64,000 nucleotides of DNA from Dethiosulfovibrio russensis (lineage in GTDB: Bacteria; Synergistota; Synergistia; Synergistales; Dethiosulfovibrionaceae). The notes below the pieces were generated by a model. The model did not search any database. It was not told the origin of the DNA and worked only from the letters and a program-made list of their open reading frames with translations. The translations under genes and the position numbers were made by a program. Of the stretch, positions 53,266-63,984 are shown in pieces. The stretch spans positions 186,001 through 250,000 of the forward strand of contig NZ_JAKGUG010000003.1 of assembly GCF_021568855.1 (NCBI RefSeq). The letters are read 5' to 3'. Position 1 is the first letter of the stretch, and every line of letters begins with the position of its first letter.

Positions 53266-54387
53266 ATGGAGCTGTATCTCCAGTCTCTGGCGAAGGTCTT
53301 AGGCGAGTCCGGATTCGCCGCTTTGACCTGGGGCAATATAGCGATGCTCCTGGTGGCCTTCGTCTTCCTTTACCTGGCCATCGTAAAGGGCTTCGAGCCT
53401 CTGCTTTTGGTACCTATCGCTTTCGGATGTGTCCTGGTAAACCTTCCCCTCTCGGGAATAATGGACGAAGGCGGGTTTCTCCGATACATATTTTTCGGTA
53501 CTCAGCATGAGATATATCCCGTTATAATCTTCATGGGTATAGGGGCCCTGACTGACTTTGCCCCTCTGCTGGCCAATCCGATAACCTTTTTGCTCGGTGC
53601 CGCCGCTCAGCTCGGTGTTTTTATCGCCCTTTTCGGAGCGATGATGCTGGGTTTCTCCGTAAAAGAGGCGGCCTCCATCGCCATCATCGGAGGTGCCGAC
53701 GGTCCCACAAGCATCTATCTCACCATGAAGCTGGCACCTCAGATTTTGGGAGCCGTGGCTGTGGCGGCCTACAGCTATATGTCTCTGGTACCTCTAATTC
53801 AGCCTCCGGTGATAAAGATGTTCACCACCAAGGCCGATAGGGCTATCAGGATGGATAACCTCAGACCGGTCAGCAAACTGGAAAAGGTCCTGTTTCCGAT
53901 AGTCTGTACTGTGGCGGCGGGGTTGTTGCTTCCCATGTCCGTTCCCCTGATCGGGATTCTGATGTTCGGTAACCTTCTCAGGGAATGTGGAGCCACCGAG
54001 AGGTTGAGCCAGGCCGCCCAAAACGAGATCCTCAACGCCACCACGATCTTTCTCGGCCTTTCCGTCGGTGCGACCATGAGTGCCGCCGATTTTCTCACGG
54101 TCGACACCATCAAGATCATACTCCTTGGGCTGGTTGCCTTTGTCGCCAGCACTATGGGAGGGACCCTCTTCGGCCAGCTCATGAAGGTGATGAGCGGTGG
54201 AAAGATAAATCCGATGATCGGTGCCGCCGGAGTCTCCGCCGTGCCTATGGCGGCCAGGGTCGTTCAGAACGTCTCCCAGAAGGAGAACCCAGGGAATTTC
54301 CTGCTGATGCACGCAATGGGACCCAACGTCGCAGGCGTCATAGGGACCGCTGTCGCAGCATCGGTTATGTTGACTCTTCTGAGTTGA
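53266..54387 (+). CDS. mmdB: Methylmalonyl-CoA decarboxylase beta subunit (Na+ pump)
   Basis: A 373-residue membrane protein of the OadB family with about nine to eleven helices. Family markers are GIGALTDFAPLLANP, the substrate/ion loop GGADGPTSIYL and NPMIGAAGVSAVPMAARV. It decarboxylates carboxybiotin and exports Na+ (about two per cycle in studied enzymes). It is the final gene of the cluster and has GGAG upstream of ATG 53266. Confidence 0.95.
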   Translation: MELYLQSLAKVLGESGFAALTWGNIAMLLVAFVFLYLAIVKGFEPLLLVPIAFGCVLVNLPLSGIMDEGGFLRYIFFGTQHEIYPVIIFMGIGALTDFAPLLANPITFLLGAAAQLGVFIALFGAMMLGFSVKEAASIAIIGGADGPTSIYLTMKLAPQILGAVAVAAYSYMSLVPLIQPPVIKMFTTKADRAIRMDNLRPVSKLEKVLFPIVCTVAAGLLLPMSVPLIGILMFGNLLRECGATERLSQAAQNEILNATTIFLGLSVGATMSAADFLTVDTIKIILLGLVAFVASTMGGTLFGQLMKVMSGGKINPMIGAAGVSAVPMAARVVQNVSQKENPGNFLLMHAMGPNVAGVIGTAVAASVMLTLLS

Positions 54388-54400
54388 TGAAAATAACTAG

Positions 54401-56397
<1,997 letters not shown>

Positions 56398-56410
56398 TCT
56401 CTTCGAGAGA

Positions 56411-56419
56411 TGATATAAT
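56411..56419 (+). promoter_or_regulatory. Extended -10 promoter for murA, next to a palindrome
   Basis: TGA-TATAAT is a strong extended -10 with no clear -35. Directly upstream, ATCTCT-TCG-AGAGAT (56397-56411) is a 6-bp palindrome covering the spacer, a possible operator or a small hairpin. Confidence 0.6.
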
Positions 56420-56482
56420 CTTTGAAGACCTCGATCGGATGATTTTACCGATATATCGATTAGATAGGCTAGGAGTGGTACC

Positions 56483-57757
56483 GTGGAAGATAAGCTAAGG
56501 ATAGTTGGAGGAACGCCTCTGAAGGGAACCATTAAAACTCAGGGAGCTAAAAACGCCGCACTGCCCGTCATGGCGGCGTCTTTGTTGCTTAAAGACGCGA
56601 CATTGACCCTGGAGAACGTGCCGAAATTAAAGGATATAACCACGATGGTCGACTTGCTAAAGGTCTTGGGTGCCGATATCTCTTTTCACGATCATAAGGT
56701 CTCTATATCGGTTCCGGACTCGATATCGTGGGAGACACCAGCTTCTCTGGTCCAGAAGATGCGGGCTTCTTCTCTCGTCTTGGGACCGTTGTTGGCGAGA
56801 GAGGGAAGGGCAGTTATGCCCCTTCCGGGAGGATGTTCAATAGGAAGTCGTCCTATAGACCTTCATCTCAAGGGTCTGGCTAAAATGGGGGCTTCTATAG
56901 AACTTCAGCACGGTGCCGTACACGCTTCCACCAAGGGACTTAAAGGGTGCCGGATCTACCTGGATTTCCCCTCCGTAGGAGCTACCGAAAATCTTCTCAT
57001 GGCAGCCATCTTGGCTGAGGGAGAAACTGTCCTGGAAAACGTCGCTAGGGAGCCCGAGATAGTCAACCTCGCCGATTCCCTCAGGACTATGGGAGCAAAG
57101 ATAGAGGGGGAGGGCACCGGTGTCCTCAGAATCCAGGGTACCCCGGACCTTCAAGGCGGCAACGTCAGGATAATTCCTGATAGGATAGCCGCCTGTACCT
57201 ATATTCTGGCCGGAGTCATCTCCGATGGGGAGGTTACCGTCTCGGACGTTATACCTCAACATTTTGACTCGCTCCTCGCAAAATTGGAGGAGGCTTCTGT
57301 GGACGTGACTTTTGATAGTAACAGTGTGTCGGTAGCTCCTTCCAGAAAAAAACTCAAGGCGATATCCTTGAAAACCCTTCCATATCCGGGATTTCCAACC
57401 GATGTTCAACCTCAGTTGATGGCGGTCATGTCCTTGGCCCAGGGCACGAGCGTGATCAAGGAAAGCATCTTCGAATCACGATTTCTACATGTCAGCGAGC
57501 TTAAAAAAATGGGAGCCGATGTGGAGCTCCAGGGAAATACGGCTATAGTAAAGGGAGTTAACCATTTTAACTGCTCGGAAGTGATGGCAACCGATCTGAG
57601 AGCAGGAGCCGCCTTGATCTTGGCTGGATTAGCCACGGAGGGTGAAACGGTGGTCCATGGTATGGGGCATGTCGAGAGGGGTTACGAAAATATAGAGGTC
57701 AATCTATCGTCGGTAGGTGCCAAAATAGCGAGCGATATAGGTGGCGAGGACGGTTAA
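56483..57757 (+). CDS. murA: UDP-N-acetylglucosamine 1-carboxyvinyltransferase
   Basis: A 424-residue enzyme for the first committed step of peptidoglycan synthesis. KTQGAKNAALPVMAA holds the conserved K-N pair, and the catalytic cysteine is C118 in LPGGCSIGSRP, the fosfomycin-reactive type. The two-fold inside-out barrel length is normal. GTG 56483 has AGGAG upstream, and its own promoter is predicted at 56411. Confidence 0.97.
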   Translation: MEDKLRIVGGTPLKGTIKTQGAKNAALPVMAASLLLKDATLTLENVPKLKDITTMVDLLKVLGADISFHDHKVSISVPDSISWETPASLVQKMRASSLVLGPLLAREGRAVMPLPGGCSIGSRPIDLHLKGLAKMGASIELQHGAVHASTKGLKGCRIYLDFPSVGATENLLMAAILAEGETVLENVAREPEIVNLADSLRTMGAKIEGEGTGVLRIQGTPDLQGGNVRIIPDRIAACTYILAGVISDGEVTVSDVIPQHFDSLLAKLEEASVDVTFDSNSVSVAPSRKKLKAISLKTLPYPGFPTDVQPQLMAVMSLAQGTSVIKESIFESRFLHVSELKKMGADVELQGNTAIVKGVNHFNCSEVMATDLRAGAALILAGLATEGETVVHGMGHVERGYENIEVNLSSVGAKIASDIGGEDG

Positions 57758-57768
57758 GGAAGCTGGTC

Positions 57769-58602
57769 ATGGCGGGAATTCTTGAGGACATAAGGGTAAT
57801 ATCTTTCGTAGGTCCGGCAGGGACAGGGAAAAGTCTCAGAGCACAGTTTGTCGCGAGGGAGAAGGAGATCGACTTCATCATCGACGACGGACTGGTCATT
57901 CATCGTGGACGGATAGTGGCGGGCAAGAGCGCCAAGACGGAAAAGAACATGGTTCGTGCAATTCGTAGAGCGATGTTTTTGTTTCCCGACCATAGGGCTG
58001 AAGTGATTAAATTCCTCGAGCGAAATTCCCCCTGTTCCTTGATGGTTATAGCGACATCTAAGGGGATGGCGGAGAAGATATGTTGTTCCTTGGGGATGAA
58101 GTCTCCGGAGCTTTTCATAGATATAGCCGATATTGCCTCGCCGGAGGATATAGCTAGGGCCCAATACGAGCGTAAACATAAAAAACAACACGTTATTCCG
58201 GTGTCGCAAGCCCAGATAAGGAAGAACTACACCGGTAAGTTGGTGGGAAGGCTGAAGAATCTACTAAGGCTGAAGGATAACTATGAAAAGACTATAGTAA
58301 GGCCTCCCTTCAGTTTTTACGGAGATATAAAAATAGAGAGCGATGCGGTTGTTCAGATAACCCGTCACGTTTTATCCTCCTACAGCAAGGTCCACAGTGT
58401 CGATGACGTTCAGGTAAAGGATCTGGATGGGTCGTCGGTCGATATAGTTATGAACCTTTCGGTCATATTGAGCTCCCAACCACTCCTCTCTATCGCCGGG
58501 TTTCTCTCGAGAAGAGTGAAGCTGACCGTCGAATTTCTATGCGGTCTTGAGGTCCGGAGGGTTGATGTTAATATCGACAAGGTGGTGTCGAAAGATGTCT
58601 GA
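57769..58602 (+). CDS. P-loop nucleotide-binding protein with C-terminal Asp23-like domain
   Basis: A 277-residue protein of unknown function. Residues about 8-150 form a P-loop domain: Walker A GPAGTGKS at about 15-22, and a strand ending in acidic residues, DFIIDDG, as candidate Walker B. A basic linker (RKHKKQH, about 145) follows. Residues about 188-275 follow the Asp23/Gls24 (DUF322) pattern: YGDIKIESDAVVQITRHVL, then VDIVMNLSVIL and EVRRVDVNIDKVV. Asp23 proteins act at the Gram-positive envelope; here the domain is joined to an NTPase. It lies between murA and a DNA glycosylase and overlaps the latter by 8 bases. Confidence 0.75.
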   Translation: MAGILEDIRVISFVGPAGTGKSLRAQFVAREKEIDFIIDDGLVIHRGRIVAGKSAKTEKNMVRAIRRAMFLFPDHRAEVIKFLERNSPCSLMVIATSKGMAEKICCSLGMKSPELFIDIADIASPEDIARAQYERKHKKQHVIPVSQAQIRKNYTGKLVGRLKNLLRLKDNYEKTIVRPPFSFYGDIKIESDAVVQITRHVLSSYSKVHSVDDVQVKDLDGSSVDIVMNLSVILSSQPLLSIAGFLSRRVKLTVEFLCGLEVRRVDVNIDKVVSKDV

Positions 58603-59215
58603 TTTACAGAAACTTCTTCCCTTGCAGAAAAGGCTTTTGGCTCGACTTAGCCACGAGGTTTCCTCCTGTCGAAGGTGTGATCTATGCAAGGAGAGGACTC
58701 AACCAGTTCTGGGAGAAGGGCCGCCGGATGCGGCCCTGATGTTTGTAGGGGAAGGTCCTGGAGAGGACGAGGACCGTTCGGGAATTCCCTTCGTAGGCAG
58801 GGCCGGTAGACTCCTGGATAAAATACTGGAGGCGGCGCAAATAGATAGAAGAGGGGTCTACATAACCAACGTGGTTAAATGTAGGCCGCCTAAGAACAGG
58901 ACTCCTATGGTGGAGGAGACCATGGTCTGCCAAAGATTCCTGGAGGCTCAGATAGCTGTGGTAAATCCTCGAATAATAGTATGTCTGGGGAACACCCCCA
59001 TGAAATGGTTCTTGGGAACCTCCGAGGGTATAACTAAGTTAAGAGGTCAGTGGTTTTCGTGGAAGGGTATAGACGTAATGCCGATGTTCCATCCCAGCTA
59101 CCTTTTAAGGAATGAATCTCGGAAGAAAAACAGCCCCAAGGCACTGACGTGGAGAGATATCCTTGAAGTTCGTCGTCGTTTGGGCGAATTGAAGGTTGGA
59201 GGTCGCCATGACTGA
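58595..59215 (+). CDS. Family 4 uracil-DNA glycosylase ([4Fe-4S])
   Basis: A 206-residue base-excision enzyme. The cluster cysteines are C25, C28, C96 and C112, with the 68/16 spacing close to that of the Thermus enzyme. Motif FVGEGPGEDED binds the uracil-containing DNA, and MFHPSYLLR is the second active-site loop. It removes uracil from DNA, mostly from deaminated cytosine. ATG 58595 overlaps the upstream gene; the end overlaps uppS by 8 bases. Confidence 0.95.
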   Translation: MSDLQKLLPLQKRLLARLSHEVSSCRRCDLCKERTQPVLGEGPPDAALMFVGEGPGEDEDRSGIPFVGRAGRLLDKILEAAQIDRRGVYITNVVKCRPPKNRTPMVEETMVCQRFLEAQIAVVNPRIIVCLGNTPMKWFLGTSEGITKLRGQWFSWKGIDVMPMFHPSYLLRNESRKKNSPKALTWRDILEVRRRLGELKVGGRHD

Positions 59216-59906
59216 AATCGACAACAAGGTCGCTCATCTAGCGATCATAATGGATGGAAATGGACGGTGGGCGAAGAAGAGAGGATTGCCTCGGCTTTTA
59301 GGTCATAGAGCGGGGGTAAATACCCTCGAGAGAGTCGTCTATGCCGCAAAAGACAGGGGGATTCGGTATCTGTCTGTCTATGCCTTCTCTAACGAGAACT
59401 GGAACCGTCCTTCCGTTGAGATAAAGGGATTGATGAAGCTTTTCAGTTATTATGCCCGTAAGAAACTCCGAGATCTGGTAAAAGCGGATATCAGGGTTAG
59501 GTTCGCCGGTAGAAAAGAGGGGTTGCCAGATTCGGTAATCAAGGCTATGGACGTGGCCGAAACAGAGACCTCCGATTGTGAAAAAATGACCCTCATAGCT
59601 TGTTTTAACTATGGAGGAAGACAGGAGATCGTCGATAGCGTGAACCGTTTTGTGAAGGAACATCCAGGTGAACCGATATCGGAGGATGCTATATGTTCCA
59701 ATCTTTATATGCCGGAGGTTCCCGATCCAGACCTTATCGTTCGTACCAGCGGAGAGCTTCGATTGAGCAATTTTTGGCTGTGGCAGAGCAGTTATAGCGA
59801 GTTTTTTTTCACATCCTCTCTGTGGCCGGATTTTACTCCCGAGGTTTTGGACGAAGCTTTAAATACTTTTAATAAGAGGGAAAGACGTTATGGCGGGCTT
59901 AAGTAA
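59208..59906 (+). CDS. uppS: Undecaprenyl diphosphate synthase
   Basis: A 232-residue cis-prenyltransferase that elongates farnesyl diphosphate to the C55 carrier. It has the catalytic aspartate in IIMDGNGRWAKKRG, GHRAGV, YAFSNENWNRP and the RTSGELRLSNFWLWQSSYSE signature. ATG 59208 has GGAGG 5 bases upstream; an in-frame TTG at 59196 is less likely. It overlaps cdsA by 17 bases and heads the uppS-cdsA-dxr-rseP-ispG operon. Confidence 0.97.
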   Translation: MTEIDNKVAHLAIIMDGNGRWAKKRGLPRLLGHRAGVNTLERVVYAAKDRGIRYLSVYAFSNENWNRPSVEIKGLMKLFSYYARKKLRDLVKADIRVRFAGRKEGLPDSVIKAMDVAETETSDCEKMTLIACFNYGGRQEIVDSVNRFVKEHPGEPISEDAICSNLYMPEVPDPDLIVRTSGELRLSNFWLWQSSYSEFFFTSSLWPDFTPEVLDEALNTFNKRERRYGGLK

Positions 59907-60717
59907 GAAAGGCAGAGAGCTGCTAACTCGAAGTCTATCAGGTGCTCTGATCGTGATAGCCATATTGGGTGGCGTCTCCTACGGTGGGTGGCTGTGGGGA
60001 GTTATGGTCACCCTCGTGGGAGTTATATCCTTGGACGAGTTTTACCAGTTGGCTGCCAAGAGATTGAAGATATCCAAGGGGATCGGACTGATCTTCGGTG
60101 CTGCCATCCTTATGGCGGTAGGATTGGGACACGTGGAATCCCACGTGATCTTGGTCTCTCTGGCCTTGGCTTTTATAGCCGTACTGTCCATAGAGATGTT
60201 GAGACGCCAATATTCAGGGATAAGTACCGCCATAGAAAATGGAGCCGGAACCCTGGCGGGATTGGTCTTCGTAGTCCTGCCCTGGAGTTTTTCCGTGATA
60301 CTTAGGGGAGGTCCTTACGGTAAGGTCCTCCTGCTCTCGGTGTTCCTTTGCACCTGGGCTTGCGACGTGTCCGCCTATGTCGTAGGAACTCTATGGGGAA
60401 GGCATAAACTATGCGACAACATAAGTCCAAACAAAACCTGGGAGGGTTTCTGCAGTGGCGTCGCCGGTAGTTTTCTGATGGCAGCCGCCATCGCCTATGT
60501 CAGAAGCTTTCCTCCGCTCCCTCTCCTGATCGTGGGGTTGATATGCGGGATAGCGGGCCAAATGGGCGATCTTTGCGAATCCATACTGAAACGAGAGGCC
60601 TCCGTCAAGGACACCGGAAAAATACTTCCAGGACACGGAGGAATGTTGGATAGATTTGACAGCGTTCTCATCAGCTTGACCCTGGTCTACTTCGTCTTCG
60701 AGGTGGCTTGGAGATGA
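59890..60717 (+). CDS. cdsA: Phosphatidate cytidylyltransferase
   Basis: A 275-residue membrane enzyme that makes CDP-diacylglycerol for phospholipids. About seven helices are followed by the CdsA signature near the C-terminus, GDLCESILKREASVKDTG then LPGHGGMLDRFDSVL; SPNKTWEGFCSG precedes it. ATG 59890 lies within uppS. The stop overlaps dxr as ATGA. Confidence 0.96.
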   Translation: MAGLSKKGRELLTRSLSGALIVIAILGGVSYGGWLWGVMVTLVGVISLDEFYQLAAKRLKISKGIGLIFGAAILMAVGLGHVESHVILVSLALAFIAVLSIEMLRRQYSGISTAIENGAGTLAGLVFVVLPWSFSVILRGGPYGKVLLLSVFLCTWACDVSAYVVGTLWGRHKLCDNISPNKTWEGFCSGVAGSFLMAAAIAYVRSFPPLPLLIVGLICGIAGQMGDLCESILKREASVKDTGKILPGHGGMLDRFDSVLISLTLVYFVFEVAWR

Positions 60718-61874
60718 CCGATATGACTCCGTTGAACCTGGCGATAATAGGTTGTACCGGAAGCGTTGGATCTTCCGTGATGGACGTCTGTAGGAGTTAC
60801 CCCGATAAGTTTAACGTTGTAGGGCTTGCCGCCGGGGAAAACATCTCCAAGCTTGAGGCATTGACAGGAGAGTTTTGCCCCGAAATGGCGGTTCTGTCGA
60901 AAATCCCGAGAGACCGACTTCCCAGCTCATCCGCCGATACGAAGTTCTTCGGGGGACCGGGAGCTCTTATAGAGATGGTCCGTTCCGATACGGTCGATCA
61001 CGTGGTGGTAGCGTCTTCAGGAACGGACGGTATCCCCGCGCTTCAGGAAGCCCTTAAGGAGGGCAAGACTATCTCTCTAGCCAATAAAGAGAGCATCCTG
61101 GTGGCGGGGAAGTGGGTTATGGCGTCTGCCTCTCAAGACCAGATAAGGCCACTGGACAGCGAACATAACGCCGTTTGGCAATGTCTGGCAGGGGAGGATC
61201 CATCTTCTGTATCGGAGGTGTCCTTGACGGCCTCGGGAGGTCCCTTCCTCAAGACGCCTCTGAAAGAGATGCAGTTTATAACTCCCGCCGATGCCGTCGC
61301 CCATCCCGTTTGGGATATGGGGAAGAAGATAAGCGTAGACAGCGCTACCATGATAAACAAAGGTATAGAGATCATAGAGGCTATGAGGCTTTTTTCGTTA
61401 CCTCACGACAGGGTAAGGGGGTATATCCACCCTGGATCGTCGGTACATGGTGCCGTCAGGTTCGTCGACGGGGCGGTGAAGATGGTGATGGCCCCTCCCG
61501 ACATGAGGTTGGCAGCGTTGAACACCTTGGGATACCCCAAGAGGCTTCCTCTGGAACCGCTTGGTATCGAGCCTTTGACCATGAACGGAAGGGATTTGGT
61601 TTTCTTCTCTCCCGATAGAGACAGATATCCCGGGTACCATCTGTGTTTGGATATATCTCGTATGGGAGGAAGCTACCCCACGGTGCTGGTAGGGGCCGAC
61701 GAGGTGGCAGTCGAAGCCTTTCTTAAGGGGGCCATAGCCTTTACCCATATCTGGCAGGTGATAGCCAGAGTCGTAGACCTCTACGACGGAAGGGAAGGCT
61801 CCGATCTCGAGGACGAACTGCAAATACTTGACTGGGCCAGGGATAAGGCCCGTTCGATCTGTTTCGGGAGGTGA
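60714..61874 (+). CDS. dxr: 1-deoxy-D-xylulose 5-phosphate reductoisomerase
   Basis: A 386-residue enzyme for the first dedicated step of the MEP pathway. NADPH loop GCTGSVGSSVMDV, LANKESIL, SASGG-type loop TASGGPF and metal-site segment HPVWDMGKKISVDSATMINKG are in place. ATG 60714 overlaps the cdsA stop; ATG 60723, 9 bases after GGAG, is the alternative start. The next gene begins 4 bases after the stop. Confidence 0.97.
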   Translation: MTDMTPLNLAIIGCTGSVGSSVMDVCRSYPDKFNVVGLAAGENISKLEALTGEFCPEMAVLSKIPRDRLPSSSADTKFFGGPGALIEMVRSDTVDHVVVASSGTDGIPALQEALKEGKTISLANKESILVAGKWVMASASQDQIRPLDSEHNAVWQCLAGEDPSSVSEVSLTASGGPFLKTPLKEMQFITPADAVAHPVWDMGKKISVDSATMINKGIEIIEAMRLFSLPHDRVRGYIHPGSSVHGAVRFVDGAVKMVMAPPDMRLAALNTLGYPKRLPLEPLGIEPLTMNGRDLVFFSPDRDRYPGYHLCLDISRMGGSYPTVLVGADEVAVEAFLKGAIAFTHIWQVIARVVDLYDGREGSDLEDELQILDWARDKARSICFGR

Positions 61875-61878
61875 AACG

Positions 61879-62916
61879 ATGATCGTAGATATTTTGGCTT
61901 TTGTATTCATAATAGCCGTATGTGTCGTCATACACGAATACGGCCATTACAGGACCGCTATAGCCTGCGGCGTACAGGTCCACGAGTTCTCCTTCGGTAT
62001 GGGGCCGGCGATATATAGCTTTAAGGGAAAGAGGAACCTTTGGTCCGTAAGGGCCTTCCCAATAGGAGGGTTCGTCCGTCTTGCCGGCATGGAGGAGGAC
62101 AACGAGGACGAGATAGTGACCCCTGGAATGGGATTCAACGAGAAGTCTCCGTTCTCCCGCCTTGCTATATTGTTTGCAGGGCCCCTGTCGAACGTGTTAT
62201 TGGCGTTTTTTCTGACTGCCCTGTTGTTGTGGGGACACGGAATCCTCGACATGGAACGGCCTAAAATCGGAACCATTATGGATGGATATCCAGCGCAGTC
62301 GGCTGGGCTGATGCCCGGCGACTTGGTGCTATCCGTCGGAGGTGAAACGATAGAGGACTGGCCATCCATGGCGGAGAGGATAAGATCCCACGACGTGGAA
62401 AAACCTCTGGTCCTGAGAATAGAGAGAGGAGAGGAGATCTTTTCCCTTTCGCTGTCCGTCCCTAAAGATCCCGCGACCGGTTACCCCTTGCTGGGTATCC
62501 AGCCCGGGAGGGTCAGATTTTCTGCCCTGGAAAGCGTGAGGAGATCTATTTCCTACACATTCGCCATGACTTTGGCCATGGTGAGAGGACTGTTTTCCTG
62601 GATAGTCGGTCAGAACCAAGTGGACGTATCCGGTCCCGTAGGCATCGCGTCCATGGCGGGACAGGCCGCAAAACAAGGTGGTTGGGCTCTGCTCTCCTTC
62701 CTGGCCATAATCAGTTTGAACCTCGGGATCGTAAACCTATTTCCCTTTCCTGCCTTGGATGGAGGCCGGATAGTGTTTATCCTAGGGGAAATTCTGACCG
62801 GGAAGAAATTACCCGAGAAGGTGGAGGGCTACGTTCATTTTACGGGGTTCGTGATATTGATAGGGTTGATCGCCTTTATAACGTGGCAGGATATCCTCAG
62901 GTTGCTTACCAGGTAG
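61879..62916 (+). CDS. rseP: RseP/MmpA family site-2 intramembrane metalloprotease
   Basis: A 345-residue membrane zinc protease. The active site is H19-E20-Y-G-H23 in the first helix; a PDZ domain spans about 115-195 (DGYPAQSAGLMPGDLVLSV); the third zinc ligand is in NLFPFPALDGGRIVF. Such proteases cleave anti-sigma factors or remnant signal peptides. ATG 61879 follows GGGAGGTGA; the longer frame from 61828 lies inside dxr. The cdsA-dxr-rseP-ispG order is widespread. Confidence 0.95.
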   Translation: MIVDILAFVFIIAVCVVIHEYGHYRTAIACGVQVHEFSFGMGPAIYSFKGKRNLWSVRAFPIGGFVRLAGMEEDNEDEIVTPGMGFNEKSPFSRLAILFAGPLSNVLLAFFLTALLLWGHGILDMERPKIGTIMDGYPAQSAGLMPGDLVLSVGGETIEDWPSMAERIRSHDVEKPLVLRIERGEEIFSLSLSVPKDPATGYPLLGIQPGRVRFSALESVRRSISYTFAMTLAMVRGLFSWIVGQNQVDVSGPVGIASMAGQAAKQGGWALLSFLAIISLNLGIVNLFPFPALDGGRIVFILGEILTGKKLPEKVEGYVHFTGFVILIGLIAFITWQDILRLLTR

Positions 62917-62931
62917 AGAGGTGGTCTTTTT

Positions 62932-63984
62932 ATGTCGCGATCTGTGTCGGTAGGCTCTCTCGGAATCGGTGGGGATAACCCGGTAAGGGTCGAGAGCATG
63001 CTGAAGACCCCCCTTAGCGACAGGGAGGTGTGTCTCGATATGCTTCGGAGACTCTCCGAGGCCGGATGCGAGATGGCCAGGGTCGCTTTCCCGTCTATGG
63101 ACCAAGGGGACGATCTCAAAAAATTGGTAGAGCTCAGTCCTATCCCGTTGATGGCCGATATACACTTTGATCCCGCTCTAGCGGAGAAAGCCCTCGAACA
63201 GGGCTGTCCTGCGATCAGAATCAACCCGGGAAACATGGGAGATCCGAGAAAGCTCGAGAGAATTGTCCATATGGCGAGGGAAAGAAAGGTCCCAATCCGG
63301 ATAGGTGCCAACAGCGGTTCCGTCAGTTCTAGACAGGTAAAGGATGCCGGAGGAAACAGGGGGTTGGCTCTCGCTCTCGCCGTGGAAGAACAATTTCTCA
63401 TGTTGCTGCACCACGATTTTCACGATGTCATCCTTTCGGCGAAGTCGACCGATGTCGGAGAAACCCTGGAGGCGAACGGAATCCTCCATGAACGATATGG
63501 AGAATACCCCTTCCACGTCGGTATGACCGAATCGGGGTCCGGTATCCCAGGAATAACGAAAAGCTCCGTAGGACTTGGGCTTCTGTTATCCAAGGGAATA
63601 GGCGATACCATCAGGGTTAGCCTCAGCGACTCTCCCGTTCTGGAGGTCGAGACCGGCTATGAGATACTGCGATCTCTGGATCTGAGGCACAGAGGAGTGG
63701 AGATTATATCCTGTCCTACATGTGGAAGGAAGAAGCTCGACGTGGTGGCGGTGTTGTCCAAGATAAAGCCTCTCCTTGTCGACCTTCCCGACGGTTTCAA
63801 GGTAGCGGTGATGGGATGTGAGGTCAACGGGCCTCAGGAAGCCCGCCACGCCGATATAGGGGTGGCCGGGTCTCCTACGGGGATAGTCTTTTTCCGAAAA
63901 GGAGAGATCGTAGGAAGGTGCCCTCTATATAAACTTGAAAAAGAGATGAGTTTACTTATCGAGCCATATCGTCTAAAATCCTAG
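62932..63984 (+). CDS. ispG: 4-hydroxy-3-methylbut-2-enyl diphosphate synthase
   Basis: A 350-residue [4Fe-4S] enzyme for the penultimate MEP step (MEcPP to HMBPP). The TIM-barrel half shows VESMLKTPLSD, PLMADIHFDP and IRINPGNMG; the cluster cysteines are in IISCPTCGRKKLD and VMGCEVNGPQEA. GAGAGGTGG precedes ATG 62932. The final 16 bases of the window after its stop hold nothing identifiable. Confidence 0.97.
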   Translation: MSRSVSVGSLGIGGDNPVRVESMLKTPLSDREVCLDMLRRLSEAGCEMARVAFPSMDQGDDLKKLVELSPIPLMADIHFDPALAEKALEQGCPAIRINPGNMGDPRKLERIVHMARERKVPIRIGANSGSVSSRQVKDAGGNRGLALALAVEEQFLMLLHHDFHDVILSAKSTDVGETLEANGILHERYGEYPFHVGMTESGSGIPGITKSSVGLGLLLSKGIGDTIRVSLSDSPVLEVETGYEILRSLDLRHRGVEIISCPTCGRKKLDVVAVLSKIKPLLVDLPDGFKVAVMGCEVNGPQEARHADIGVAGSPTGIVFFRKGEIVGRCPLYKLEKEMSLLIEPYRLKS

